Source: Bacteroidales bacterium
GTDB lineage: Bacteria > Bacteroidota > Bacteroidia > Bacteroidales > F082
Reading direction: 5' to 3'
DNA length: 64,000 bases
NCBI GenBank assembly: GCA_017508895.1
Contig: JAFWRA010000141.1
Span: 1-64,000 of the forward strand
The translations under genes and the position numbers were made by a program. This document shows, piece after piece, positions 42,790 to 51,077 of the stretch. The notes beneath the pieces are model-generated. The model saw nothing but the letters and a program-made list of their open reading frames with translations. It had not been told where the DNA came from and made no database searches. Within the stretch, counting starts at the first letter, position 1; each line of letters starts with the position of its first letter.

Positions 42790-43383
42790 TACCCGCCGCT
42801 GCACCCAAGCATAAATGACGATAACAGCCATGGTGGAAATTTCCATAGGTAGGTTGGCCAAACCCGATTTGGGGCCGACTAGCAGGAAGGAGACAACGGG
42901 GATAATGCTGGAAATCAAGATGTAGAGCGCCATCCAAATGCCCACCTGACGGAGCCGACCACGGTAGCTGAAAGCAATGACACAGCCCAAAGGCAGATAA
43001 ACCAACATGAGCGAAACGGCTACAGGCAGACCAACACTATACATGATGGCTGGAGCCAACTCTGTCACAAACCCAGCGAGGTTCAGCGCAATGACCACCC
43101 ACCACCATGTCGTGAATGGACGGTAAAGAGGCTTCATGCCTCGCAACAGCCCAAAATACATCACCAAGGCCCCAAAGGTCTGGATGATGCCTCGTACCCA
43201 AGAAAGATGGGTTTCCTCTAACCAGTGCATCAGCGGGGCATAGTTGACGACAGCTTGCAAAAGGTAGCACACAAAAGCCACCTCGATGAGCCAACGCGGC
43301 AGGCCGCTGTCCACATGGTTCACAAGGCACTGGCTTTCCATGCTTTCCGCCTTCTCGATAGGGGTTTGTTCTTTTGTTTCCAT
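42781..43383 (-). CDS. Multi-pass membrane protein of unknown function
   Basis: A 200-residue protein with about six hydrophobic helices (for example LIEVAFVCYLLQAVVNYAPL, WWWVVIALNLAGFVTELAPA, VAVSLMLVYLPLGCVIAF, IWMALYILISSIIPVVSFLL). A short hydrophilic N-terminus precedes the first helix. I do not recognise a family. A TACTTTTG promoter element ends five bases before the ATG at 43383, so this start would give a leaderless mRNA; the next in-frame ATG is 14 codons further in. It overlaps the convergent AraC-type gene at the 3' end. Confidence 0.7.
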   Translation of the reverse strand: METKEQTPIEKAESMESQCLVNHVDSGLPRWLIEVAFVCYLLQAVVNYAPLMHWLEETHLSWVRGIIQTFGALVMYFGLLRGMKPLYRPFTTWWWVVIALNLAGFVTELAPAIMYSVGLPVAVSLMLVYLPLGCVIAFSYRGRLRQVGIWMALYILISSIIPVVSFLLVGPKSGLANLPMEISTMAVIVIYAWVQRRVLI

Positions 43384-43388
43384 GACCG

Positions 43389-43396
43389 CAAAAGTA
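43389..43396 (-). promoter_or_regulatory. Promoter -7 element very close to the membrane-protein start
   Basis: The minus strand reads TACTTTTG, five bases upstream of the ATG at 43383. Transcription would begin at or next to the start codon. Confidence 0.5.
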
Positions 43397-43440
43397 CAGT
43401 TTTTGCAACAATGTTCAGAAAAAATGAGATGTTTGTCCAC

Positions 43441-43486
43441 AAAAAACAATTTGCCCGGCCTTCCAAACAGGGGAAAGTCGGGCAAA
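43441..43486 (-). terminator. Intrinsic terminator after the lipoprotein cluster
   Basis: TTTGCCCG (43450-43457) pairs with CGGGCAAA (43479-43486). On the minus strand the hairpin is followed by TTGTTTTTT. It ends the run of three lipoprotein genes, whose last stop is at 43512. Confidence 0.7.
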
Positions 43487-43511
43487 TAAAAGAGAATCTC
43501 CTTACCGATGC

Positions 43512-44009
43512 TTAGTTAACCGACATGGTAAAACTAAAGTTCAGCATATCTGGATGGGTACTGAGAAAATCGAGGAATTGCTGCTTGTTATGGAACTCTT
43601 TAAAATTTGGATTAGTTGTTGTAGTATGATTAAAAGTGATAGAGCCCAGCGCACCAAAATAAACTTTTCCCTCTTCAGGAAGTTCAATCTCATTATACGT
43701 CACTTTTCCTTCCAGTTTGGCTTCAAAAGGAGTCGTCACTGAGATTTCCTTTGTCCATGGCAAAGTGGGATTATTCACTTCAACCATCGTTCCATTGGCA
43801 TCCTTGTAACTGAAAGTATAATGGAAGCAAGGAGAAACAGTAGCCGTATATGATGATATTTGGTCAAAATAAGTGTTATCCATCTTGTAAACCACTGTCT
43901 TCGTTGCCGGCGTAGGTGTTGGCGTAGGTTTCGGGTCATCTTTCTTGCAGCCCGAGAACATCATGCCACCGATAAGCAGGGTGGCGAGCAAAAACATTAC
44001 TTTTTTCAT
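43512..44009 (-). CDS. Small lipoprotein, Pro-Thr linker (paralogue of 44454-44948)
   Basis: A 165-residue lipoprotein: MKKVMFLLATLLIGGMMFSGC (lipobox FSGC, Cys21). A linker KKDDPKPTPTPTPA spaces the folded part from the membrane. The rest is a beta-rich domain with LPWTKEISVTTPFEAKLEGKV and TYNEIELPEEGKVYFG, matching the third gene of the cluster segment by segment (LPWTSPELTVTLPFDAKMEGK). Function unknown. Last of three lipoprotein genes that are likely cotranscribed. Confidence 0.8.
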   Translation of the reverse strand: MKKVMFLLATLLIGGMMFSGCKKDDPKPTPTPTPATKTVVYKMDNTYFDQISSYTATVSPCFHYTFSYKDANGTMVEVNNPTLPWTKEISVTTPFEAKLEGKVTYNEIELPEEGKVYFGALGSITFNHTTTTNPNFKEFHNKQQFLDFLSTHPDMLNFSFTMSVN

Positions 44010-44054
44010 TTTTTTAAACTCTTGAATTAAAAGTTATGGAAAAGATATAGATCT

Positions 44055-44417
44055 TTAATTAGCGGGTGCATGTCCCCATGTATGTTCACCGATGGTCTCA
44101 ACATTGACAAACTGACCGTCTTTCTCTTCCCTACGGCAGAATTTAACTGTATAGTAACTTGAGTCATTCAAAGTCACATTGATGTTTGAGACCGAAGACA
44201 TGAAACTGTTCCATTCGGCGTGAGCCTCTGACTTTGTCAATTGCATCGTTTTGCCGAGTTTAGGACGCAGAGCATCGTCAAGCTCTGTGGTGTTGTTGCC
44301 AGGTCCATGAATGTTCATTATCGGAGAATAGGAATAATAACCTTTGGTATCGGTTTTAGTACACGAGGTGCACACTAAGGCTACCAATGCGATAGCGAGA
44401 AACATTACTTTTTTCAT
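44055..44417 (-). CDS. Small lipoprotein between two paralogues
   Basis: A 120-residue lipoprotein: MKKVMFLAIALVALVCTSC (lipobox CTSC). The mature part has a helical stretch with LTKSEAHAEWNSFMSSVSNINV and a strand VTLNDSSYYTVKFCRREEKDGQ. It is not similar to its two neighbours except in the signal peptide. I do not recognise it. Confidence 0.75.
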   Translation of the reverse strand: MKKVMFLAIALVALVCTSCTKTDTKGYYSYSPIMNIHGPGNNTTELDDALRPKLGKTMQLTKSEAHAEWNSFMSSVSNINVTLNDSSYYTVKFCRREEKDGQFVNVETIGEHTWGHAPAN

Positions 44418-44453
44418 CTGTCTGTTGATTAAGAGTTAACAAAAACAATAATC

Positions 44454-44948
44454 TTATTCAACTTTTACACTGAGGCTGAAACTTGTGGCGTCAGAATTTT
44501 GCGAAATGTAATTCAAAAAACCAGCCTTCGGAAGGGATACAATATTATCATCAGTTCCAGTGGCAATCAATTTTTCGCCAGAAAAGATATACGTAATTTG
44601 TCCAAAACCGACTTGGTCGGGAAGCTCTTCCTCTTTATAGGTGTATTTTCCTTCCATCTTGGCATCGAAAGGCAGCGTCACCGTAAGTTCAGGTGAAGTC
44701 CAAGGCAAGGTGACATCATTCACCGTGACATTGTTACCGTCAGCACCAACATAAGTGATGGTGTACTTGAAACAATCGGAAGTGACGAAAGGAAGCGTGT
44801 TCATCTTGTTGTCAACCTTGTAGGTCACTTTGGCGGTTGTCGGCGTTGGTGTCGGCGTTGGTGTTGGTTTCGGGTCTTCTTTCTTGCAGCCCGTGAGCAT
44901 CATGCCACCAATAAGCAGGGTGGCGAGTAAAAACGTTACTTTTTTCAT
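44454..44948 (-). CDS. Small lipoprotein, Pro-Thr linker (paralogue of 43512-44009)
   Basis: A 164-residue lipoprotein, first of the three: MKKVTFLLATLLIGGMMLTGC, then the linker KKEDPKPTPTPTPTP and a beta domain (LPWTSPELTVTLPFDAKMEGK, YKEEELPDQVGFGQITYIF). A tandem duplication with divergence explains its likeness to the gene at 43512. A TAnnTTTG promoter lies 51 bases upstream. Function unknown. Confidence 0.8.
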   Translation of the reverse strand: MKKVTFLLATLLIGGMMLTGCKKEDPKPTPTPTPTPTTAKVTYKVDNKMNTLPFVTSDCFKYTITYVGADGNNVTVNDVTLPWTSPELTVTLPFDAKMEGKYTYKEEELPDQVGFGQITYIFSGEKLIATGTDDNIVSLPKAGFLNYISQNSDATSFSLSVKVE

Positions 44949-44999
44949 TTTGTTGAAATTTTATTAAACGATTTATTAAACATTTATTCAATCAAATTG

Positions 45000-45007
45000 C
45001 AAAAATA
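45000..45007 (-). promoter_or_regulatory. Promoter -7 element for the lipoprotein cluster
   Basis: The minus strand reads TATTTTTG, 51 bases before the ATG at 44948. The remainder of the gap 44949-45156 is AT-rich with no other feature. Confidence 0.55.
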
Positions 45008-45156
45008 ACCAATTTGGCATAGTGAAAGTTTTTTTTACTACCGAAACAGCAAAAAAAATGGGGTTTTTGCGCAAAATCGAACATTTTTCGCAAGAATGCC
45101 CAGAAACTTCTGATAATTCTGCATGCCAAAAAGCACTTTCCTTTACGTGAAAAAAA

Positions 45157-46935
45157 TCAATCCTCCGAAATCTCGCTCATCATGGCACGGTAAGCCGAAA
45201 ACACATTGGCGCGAGAGAGGTAACCCAAATACTTCCCTCCTTGAATGACAGGAATATTGTATTTCCCCGATTTTTGGAACTTATGCACAATCTCTTCCAT
45301 AGGCTCCTCTGGATGGATGACATAGTCAGGAAGCACCGCATAATTCTGTATAGATTGGTTGTAATGACTTGAATCGAAGAGGATGGCACGCACGTCATCA
45401 AACAACACATGGCCACAGAAAAAACCCTCCTTGTCGACCACCGGGAAGATGTTACGTTTTGATGAAGCCACCAACGGCAACAGGTCACCAAAAGTACAAT
45501 TGGGATCTATAGGGCTGAAATTGGTCTCAATCAATTGATTGATAGCCAACATATTGAGAATACTCCTGTCCTTGTTGTGCGTCACCTCCACGCCTTTCTC
45601 TGCCACGGCATTGGTATAAATGGAATGGCTGAAAAACAGCCTGTTGATGGCGTAGGCCAAGGCCGACACAATCATCAACGGGACGATGAGCGCGTAGCCA
45701 TTGGTGATTTCAGCAATGAGGAAAATACCTGTCAAAGGCGCATGAAGCATGCCTGCCACCAATCCGCTCATGCCTACGAGAGCAAACTTGGCAGGGTCTA
45801 AGTGCCCGATTCCGAGGTAATTGACCAACAATGCAAAGAAAAGCCCAGTGAATGCCCCAATGAACAATGCTGGAGCAAAGGTGCCACCTACGCCACCTGC
45901 ACCAAAGGTAAAGGCCGTTGCAAAAGCCTTCAGTAAAATCATGCCCGCAAACAAAATGATGACCACCAAATCATATTCTTTGAAATTGGCAAACCAAGGA
46001 TTGTTGAACACGGGGCTATAGTCACCACGCAAAGCCGAGTTGATGGCCTCGTAACCCTCACCATAAAGAGCTGGAAACAAGAATATTAAAATACCCAACA
46101 TCGAACCACCAACAAAAAACCTCGTCCATGGGGATTGAATCTTTTTGAAACGCTTTTCCACTCCGAAACTCACCTTCAGGAAATAAGCCGAAACCAGACC
46201 TGCGAAGAGACCTAACAGAACATAATACAAGGCATTGGATGGAATGAAACCCTCCACGATGACGGCTGGATATTCCACTGTCTGACCAAGGAACCAATAG
46301 GCGGTCAAGATGGCAACAAACGAAGAGCAGATAATAGGAACTAATGCGTTGAGTGACAAGTCTATCATAAACACCTCAAGGGCAAAAACGATACCCGTTA
46401 TGGGTGCTTGAAAGATGGCCGCCAAAGCTGCAGCGCCACCCATGCCGATGAGTTGGATGGTGTGTTTGTAGTCTAGTTTCAACAATTGGGCGATGTTGGA
46501 ACCAATGCTACCGCCAGTCGAAACTGAGGGACCTTCCAAACCCACCGAACCACCGAAGCCAACAGTCAAAGCACTTGTGATGATACTCGACCAAGTGCTG
46601 CTGCGGTCCACCTTGCCCTTGTTTTTCGAGATAGCGTAAAGGATGCCCGGTATGCCGTGACCAACATCTTTTTTCAGGATGTACTTGCAAAACAAGATGG
46701 TCAACAAGATACCGATGGCAGGACATATAAAAAAGAGGAAATGTGCATATTGACCCTGAAAATTGAACACCAATTCCCGGATGCCATGAGCCAACTTCTT
46801 GATAATCACGGCGGCGGCACCTGCAAGGAAACCCGTAGGGATGCTGAGCAACAGCATGAAGCGGCGATCCGTCATGTGGGTCGCACGCCAAGCATTGAAC
46901 TGGTCAATCCATCCGTTGAGCTTGTCTCTAAGCAC
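45157..46935 (-). CDS. ClC-family chloride channel/transporter with CBS pair
   Basis: Membrane protein of 592 residues. The ClC core (about 25-430) shows GHGIP (92-96) where most members have GSGIP, GLEGP with gating glutamate E134, and GGTFAPALF (GxFxP). At the proton-glutamate position (E203 in E. coli ClC-ec1) the alignment QAPITGIVFALEVFM puts V188, as in animal ClC channels, instead of Glu. Two CBS domains fill the C-terminus (about 445-585, NIFPVVDKEGFFCGHVLFDD and YNIPVIQGGKYLGYLSRANV) and may sense nucleotides. The substitution suggests channel-like or uncoupled anion flow, not strict chloride/proton exchange. That is inference from an alignment done by eye. Confidence 0.93.
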   Translation of the reverse strand: MLRDKLNGWIDQFNAWRATHMTDRRFMLLLSIPTGFLAGAAAVIIKKLAHGIRELVFNFQGQYAHFLFFICPAIGILLTILFCKYILKKDVGHGIPGILYAISKNKGKVDRSSTWSSIITSALTVGFGGSVGLEGPSVSTGGSIGSNIAQLLKLDYKHTIQLIGMGGAAALAAIFQAPITGIVFALEVFMIDLSLNALVPIICSSFVAILTAYWFLGQTVEYPAVIVEGFIPSNALYYVLLGLFAGLVSAYFLKVSFGVEKRFKKIQSPWTRFFVGGSMLGILIFLFPALYGEGYEAINSALRGDYSPVFNNPWFANFKEYDLVVIILFAGMILLKAFATAFTFGAGGVGGTFAPALFIGAFTGLFFALLVNYLGIGHLDPAKFALVGMSGLVAGMLHAPLTGIFLIAEITNGYALIVPLMIVSALAYAINRLFFSHSIYTNAVAEKGVEVTHNKDRSILNMLAINQLIETNFSPIDPNCTFGDLLPLVASSKRNIFPVVDKEGFFCGHVLFDDVRAILFDSSHYNQSIQNYAVLPDYVIHPEEPMEEIVHKFQKSGKYNIPVIQGGKYLGYLSRANVFSAYRAMMSEISED

Positions 46936-47026
46936 AGTCGTTATCGTTTTTTCGGCCGCTAAAATAGGAAAAAGTAACGCGCAAAGAAAAAAGAAATGAC
47001 TTTTTCCTTAATTTCGCACCATCGGA

Positions 47027-47061
47027 CAACAATTCAACAATCAACAATTCAACAATTCAAC
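47027..47061. repeat. Simple repeat of CAACAATT units before xth
   Basis: Four to five imperfect units of CAACAATT immediately before the exonuclease gene. Upstream at about 47010 TAATTTCG is a near match to TAnnTTTG. The repeat is translated only if an unlikely earlier start is used. Confidence 0.6.
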
Positions 47062-47064
47062 TCA

Positions 47065-47826
47065 ATGAAAATCGTCAGCTACAACGTAAATGGCATCCGT
47101 GCGGCCATCAACAAAGGCCTGCTGCAATGGATCAACGACTACCAACCCGATGTGCTCTGCTTCCAAGAGCTGAAAGCCACCCCCGACCAAATCCCCTTGA
47201 TGGACTTTGAGATGATGGGCTATCATCATTATTGGTTCCCTGCGCAAAAGAAAGGTTATAGTGGTGTGGGGCTCATCACAAAGCAAGAGCCTGACAATGT
47301 GGTCTACGGCATGAATGAGCCTTTATACGACAATGAAGGCCGCTTTCTCCGTGCCGACTTTGGGAACCTTTCGGTAGTGAGTGTTTACCATCCCTCGGGC
47401 ACCACGGGCGACGAAAGACAGGCTTTCAAGATGGTGTGGCTCGACTTCTTCCGCAAGTATGTCAACGAGTTAAGGAAAGAACGTCCCAATCTTGTGCTTT
47501 CGGGTGACTACAACATCTGCCACGAGGACATCGACATCAACAACCCGAGGAAACACGACACCTCTTCGGGCTTTCTGCCCGAGGAGCGGCAATGGATGAC
47601 CGACTTCCTCAGTGATGGTTACATCGATAGTTTCAGGCATTTGGTGAAGGAGCCCAACCAATACAGTTGGTGGAGTTTTCGCGCTGGCGCCCGAGCCAAG
47701 AACCTCGGTTGGCGCATCGACTACCACATGGTGACCGACAGTCTTGAGAACCGTATCGCCGACGTTGGCATCTTGCCCGAGGTGATGCACTCTGACCATT
47801 GTCCTATTGTATTGGAATTGGCATAA
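47065..47826 (+). CDS. xth: Exodeoxyribonuclease III / AP endonuclease
   Basis: Base-excision repair enzyme that cuts 5' to abasic sites and removes 3' blocking groups. The 253-residue protein has the endonuclease/exonuclease/phosphatase fold motifs: KIVSYNVNGIRAAINKG, the metal ligand in LCFQELKA, VYHPSG, VLSGDYNICHEDIDINNP (catalytic Asp-Asn), GWRIDYHMVTDSL and the final HSDHCPIVLEL with the catalytic His. ATG at 47065 fits; upstream codons are made of simple repeats. Single gene. Confidence 0.95.
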   Translation: MKIVSYNVNGIRAAINKGLLQWINDYQPDVLCFQELKATPDQIPLMDFEMMGYHHYWFPAQKKGYSGVGLITKQEPDNVVYGMNEPLYDNEGRFLRADFGNLSVVSVYHPSGTTGDERQAFKMVWLDFFRKYVNELRKERPNLVLSGDYNICHEDIDINNPRKHDTSSGFLPEERQWMTDFLSDGYIDSFRHLVKEPNQYSWWSFRAGARAKNLGWRIDYHMVTDSLENRIADVGILPEVMHSDHCPIVLELA

Positions 47827-47854
47827 ACTCCAACATATCTTATAGCTAGCCTCC

Positions 47855-48035
47855 CATGTCATTCCAGCAGAGACATGTGCGTTGGAGGGAAATGCTTTGC
47901 ATTCGACGTAGTCAATCTATGGGAGGCGGTACAAAGAAAGTTACAACCATGATTGACGGCATCAGAAAGCATAGATTGACTACGTCGAATCTTCGATTTC
48001 CATGCCCTCGCTCAGCCCAGCGCTGGAATGACATG
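47855..48035. repeat. Composite 181-base inverted-repeat element (MITE-like)
   Basis: Outer arms CATGTCATTCCAGC (47855-47868) and GCTGGAATGACATG (48022-48035) are perfect inverses. Inner arms of 21 bases at 47901-47921 and 47970-47990 are also perfect inverses (ATTCGACGTAGTCAATC and onwards). A 48-base centre separates them. No reading frame of interest. The structure suggests a non-autonomous element or a very stable folded RNA. It fills most of the 350-base gap between xth and the tRNA gene. Confidence 0.75.
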
Positions 48036-48150
48036 CTTTCTGCTGCCTGCTTCTGCCCTCGCGGGGATGACATACCTGTTGAGGCCTGCAACAATTCACC
48101 ACATGGTAAACGTTTTTTCAAAACATTTGTTCCTATCTCAGAAAAAGTAG

Positions 48151-48158
48151 TACCTTTG
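48151..48158 (+). promoter_or_regulatory. Promoter for tRNA-Arg
   Basis: TACCTTTG matches TAnnTTTG, and TTTG at 48126-48129 sits in -33 position. The mature tRNA starts 17 bases downstream. Confidence 0.7.
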
Positions 48159-48175
48159 CAGCGGATTTATCCAAT

Positions 48176-48247
48176 GGCCTAATAGTTCAAGGGATAGAAC
48201 GGAAGTTTCCTAAACTTTAAATCTAGGTTCGAGTCCTAGTTGGGCTA
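48176..48247 (+). tRNA. tRNA-Arg (anticodon CCU)
   Basis: The 72-base cloverleaf is complete. The acceptor stem GGCCTAA pairs with TTGGGCT using two G-U pairs. T8 and A9 precede the D stem GTTC/GAAC with loop AAGGGATA. The anticodon stem GAAGT/ACTTT holds loop TTCCTAA, giving anticodon CCT, which reads AGG. A four-base variable loop precedes the T stem CTAGG/CCTAG with loop TTCGAGT. The discriminator is A and CCA is not encoded. It has its own promoter and a hairpin downstream. Confidence 0.9.
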
Positions 48248-48250
48248 CAG

Positions 48251-48284
48251 AAACCTCCATTTTGAAGCCTCAAAATGGGGGTTT
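48251..48284 (+). terminator. Hairpin after tRNA-Arg
   Basis: AAACCTCCATTTTGA (48251-48265) pairs with TCAAAATGGGGGTTT (48270-48284) with one G-U pair and a four-base loop. It begins three bases after the tRNA. No long U-tract follows. Confidence 0.65.
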
Positions 48285-48299
48285 GGAGTAGTTATACCT

Positions 48300-48655
48300 C
48301 TACTCTTTCACCACTTTGTTTGTATAGGTCTTCCCATTCCTCATAGTCACTTTCATCAAGTATTGTCCAGCTGTAAGATTTTGCAAATCAACATTTTCAA
48401 AATCCGACTGCACCAAATACACACAATGCCCTTGCAGGTCATAAAACTCAATAAGAGCAGGCTGCACATCAGGGGAATACCGTAAGTGAAGTTGATTTGC
48501 GGCGGGATTGGGCCAATAGTCGTAGGGACGAACGTAGGTTTCTGCTTCAGGAGTGTTTTCTATACCATTGTCGTTGAAGAAAAAGAAACAATAAATGTTG
48601 CCATCACATTGAATGTCAATGTGATGGCGAAAATAGAAAGTAACGATTTCTTCAT
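48300..48655 (-). pseudogene. Frameshifted mini-protein: signal peptide plus T9SS sorting domain
   Basis: From the ATG at 48655 the minus strand reads MKKSLLSIFAITLTFNVMA, a clear signal peptide, then ends at a stop after 31 codons. In the next frame a T9SS C-terminal sorting domain runs to TAG at 48300: PYDYWPNPAANQLHLRY, PALIEFYDLQGHCV, LQNLTAGQYLMKVTM, KTYTNKVVKE. Adding one base near GGCAACATT would join both into a 118-residue protein with almost no cargo part. The promoter TAATTTTG at 48675-48682 is intact. Either a recent frameshift in a small exported protein or an error in the sequence. It lies divergent to porZ. Confidence 0.75.
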
Positions 48656-48674
48656 TTTGTTCTTATTTTCCTTG

Positions 48675-48682
48675 CAAAATTA
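48675..48682 (-). promoter_or_regulatory. Promoter -7 element for the mini T9SS gene
   Basis: The minus strand reads TAATTTTG, 19 bases before the ATG at 48655. Confidence 0.5.
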
Positions 48683-48752
48683 TAAAACAATTCGCCCAAA
48701 ACCGCGTTATCTTCCTATAAATTCGTATTTTTACCGCCTAAAATTGAATTGT

Positions 48753-51077
48753 ATGAAGTATCTGAAGTTTTTTACCCTCATTATAGCCTCTTGGCTTGTT
48801 TCGGCAAACCTTTTCGCTCAAGACGGAGTATCTATCGGCAACTGGAGAACCCATCTGCCTTACCAAAAAGTCATCGCTGTGGAGCCTGTCGGCAACAAAA
48901 TCTACGCTGCCACCCAGTTTGAGCTGTTCTACTTCGATACGGAGGACAACTCCATCAATATCTTAAACAAAATCAACGGCTTGTCGGATATCGGCATCAG
49001 CACCATGCGCTACAATGAGAGCCAGCGCAAACTCTTTGTGGCCTACACGAATACCAATGTAGACCTCATTGATTCCAACGGCAACATCAAGAATATGAGC
49101 GACATCAAGGACAAGAACATCGTGGGCAACAAAAGCATCAACCACGTCACTTTCAATGGTGATTTGGCATACGTGGCTTGTGGTTTTGGCATCGTGGTCT
49201 TTGACCTTAAAAAAGAAGAAGTAAAGGATACCTATTATATTGGTAACCAAGGAGACGCTGTTAATGTTACCGATATTGCCTTCTTCAACGGCCGTATCTA
49301 TGCTTGCACTGATGACGGGGTGTATTATGCCTCCCTTGACGCACCTAATCTAGCCAATTACTCCGCATGGCATTTCGACTCCAGTTTGATTCATCCTCAT
49401 TTGGCTTATACTGAGATGGAAGTTTTCAACAGCAAGCTCTATCTTAACTACGATGGTGGCTTCGAAACCGACACGGTTTTTGTCAACGACGGCAGCCAAT
49501 GGAGCTATTTCAACAAACAAGATATCAGCCAAAAAAGGGAACTCCGAGCCTACAATAATTGTTTCCTCATGACCAGCCGCTACAACATCAAAGGCTACGA
49601 CTTGAACATGAACGAGACGATTAACATCTTCTCGCCAGGCGGTTCTATTGAGCCTCTTTCAGCTGCAATAGACCATAGTGGCAACTATTGGATTGGCGAT
49701 ACCAAACGCGGCCTCATCATGACAACCGACGGATGGAATAACCAAGACGTGAAACCCAATGGCCCCTACTCAAAAAACGTCTTCGAGTTACAAGCCTGCG
49801 GCGACCAAGTTTGGATTGCCACAGGAGGCCATGCTGCTAACTGGGGCAAACGCTACATGAAAGAAGGTGTGGCCCGCTTTGATGGTTTATGGACCATCCT
49901 AAACAGCACCACCCTCACTGACTTTAGTGACTATTCCGATTTTGTTTGTACGGCCACCAACCCCAACGACCCTTCGGTTACCTACGTCGGTACATGGGGC
50001 AACGGTATTCTAAAGTTCAAGGACAATGAATTAGTTGAAGTCTACAACACAGAAAACAGTACTCTTGAGTGTTGGGTTAACGACCCAGAACTTATCAACA
50101 TCAGTGGCCTGGCCTTCGACAGCAAAGGCAACCTTTGGGTGGCAAACACTGGTGCCAGCAATCTCCTCTCGGTGCTTGAGCCTAACGGGACTTGGCATTC
50201 CTTCAACCTCGGAGGCAGCCTCAGCGGCATCGATATCGGCACAATCCTCGTCGACCATAACAACTACAAATGGATTACCCGTAGAAATGGCGAAGTCATC
50301 GTTTTCAACGACAACGGCACTTTAGACATTAATGCTGACGACCAAACTGTCAACCTCACCACCGCCACTGGCAACGGGCATCTGACTGGTTCCGTCGCTT
50401 GTCTCGCCGTCGACAACAAAGGCAATGTTTGGGCAGGCACCGACAAAGGCCCTTGCTTGTTTGACGACTCAAAAAAGATTTTCAATGGCTCCAACTTCGA
50501 CGCCACCCAAGTCAGTGTGCCTCGCAATGATGGCACCAACCAATACGACTACCTCTTCGACGGCTCCAATGTACTATCCATGGCCGCCATGGAAGGCACC
50601 AACCAAATCTGGTTCGGACTTGAGTCGGGTGTATATCTCATGTCGTTCGACGGCAAGCCCAAGGAAATCCATTATTTCAACACGACAAACAGTCCTTTGC
50701 TCGACAATGCCGTCACCACTATGGCCGTCGACAAGAGCGGTGAGGTGTTTTTCGGCACCTCCAACGGCATCATCTCCTATCGCGGTGAATATGCCACCCC
50801 AGAACCCATTATCAGTGATGTGGTAGTCTATCCTAATCCCGTCCGAATGGGTTACAACGGATATGTTGGTATCAAAGGTCTGGTTGCCAACTCATTGGTC
50901 AGAATCACTACCGTTGATGGCGCTTTCGTCACACAACTGATATCAGATGGAGGTCAAGCCGTTTGGGATTGTACTAATATCAATGGCGAGAAAGTAGAAC
51001 CTGGCGTATATCTTATCTTCGTCAGTACCAAACAAGGCACCAACAAGTTTGCTACCAAGATTCTTATCATGAACTGA
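48753..51077 (+). CDS. porZ: Type IX secretion system protein PorZ
   Basis: PorZ is a surface subunit of the T9SS attachment complex (PorU-PorV-PorQ-PorZ) that supplies A-LPS-type anchor to cargo. The 774-residue protein has signal peptide MKYLKFFTLIIASWLVSANLFA, two beta-propellers of the two-component-regulator type (family N-terminus VSIGNWRTHLPYQKVIAVE, then NKINGLSDIGIS, YVACGFGIVVFDL; later GLAFDSKGNLWVANTG, LAVDNKGNVWAGTDKG, TMAVDKSGEVFFGTSNG) and a C-terminal sorting-like domain (VYPNPVRMGYNGYVGI, VEPGVYLIFVST). ATG 48753 is chosen for the signal peptide; a longer open frame upstream overlaps the pseudogene. The stop overlaps the recO start (TGATG), a neighbourhood known for PorZ. Confidence 0.9.
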   Translation: MKYLKFFTLIIASWLVSANLFAQDGVSIGNWRTHLPYQKVIAVEPVGNKIYAATQFELFYFDTEDNSINILNKINGLSDIGISTMRYNESQRKLFVAYTNTNVDLIDSNGNIKNMSDIKDKNIVGNKSINHVTFNGDLAYVACGFGIVVFDLKKEEVKDTYYIGNQGDAVNVTDIAFFNGRIYACTDDGVYYASLDAPNLANYSAWHFDSSLIHPHLAYTEMEVFNSKLYLNYDGGFETDTVFVNDGSQWSYFNKQDISQKRELRAYNNCFLMTSRYNIKGYDLNMNETINIFSPGGSIEPLSAAIDHSGNYWIGDTKRGLIMTTDGWNNQDVKPNGPYSKNVFELQACGDQVWIATGGHAANWGKRYMKEGVARFDGLWTILNSTTLTDFSDYSDFVCTATNPNDPSVTYVGTWGNGILKFKDNELVEVYNTENSTLECWVNDPELINISGLAFDSKGNLWVANTGASNLLSVLEPNGTWHSFNLGGSLSGIDIGTILVDHNNYKWITRRNGEVIVFNDNGTLDINADDQTVNLTTATGNGHLTGSVACLAVDNKGNVWAGTDKGPCLFDDSKKIFNGSNFDATQVSVPRNDGTNQYDYLFDGSNVLSMAAMEGTNQIWFGLESGVYLMSFDGKPKEIHYFNTTNSPLLDNAVTTMAVDKSGEVFFGTSNGIISYRGEYATPEPIISDVVVYPNPVRMGYNGYVGIKGLVANSLVRITTVDGAFVTQLISDGGQAVWDCTNINGEKVEPGVYLIFVSTKQGTNKFATKILIMN

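Noticed and set aside
48300..48655. Programmed ribosomal frameshift in the mini T9SS gene
   Set aside because: The T-rich stretch after the signal peptide has no standard slippery heptamer in the right frame, and no stimulatory structure is obvious. A plain mutation or sequence error is simpler.
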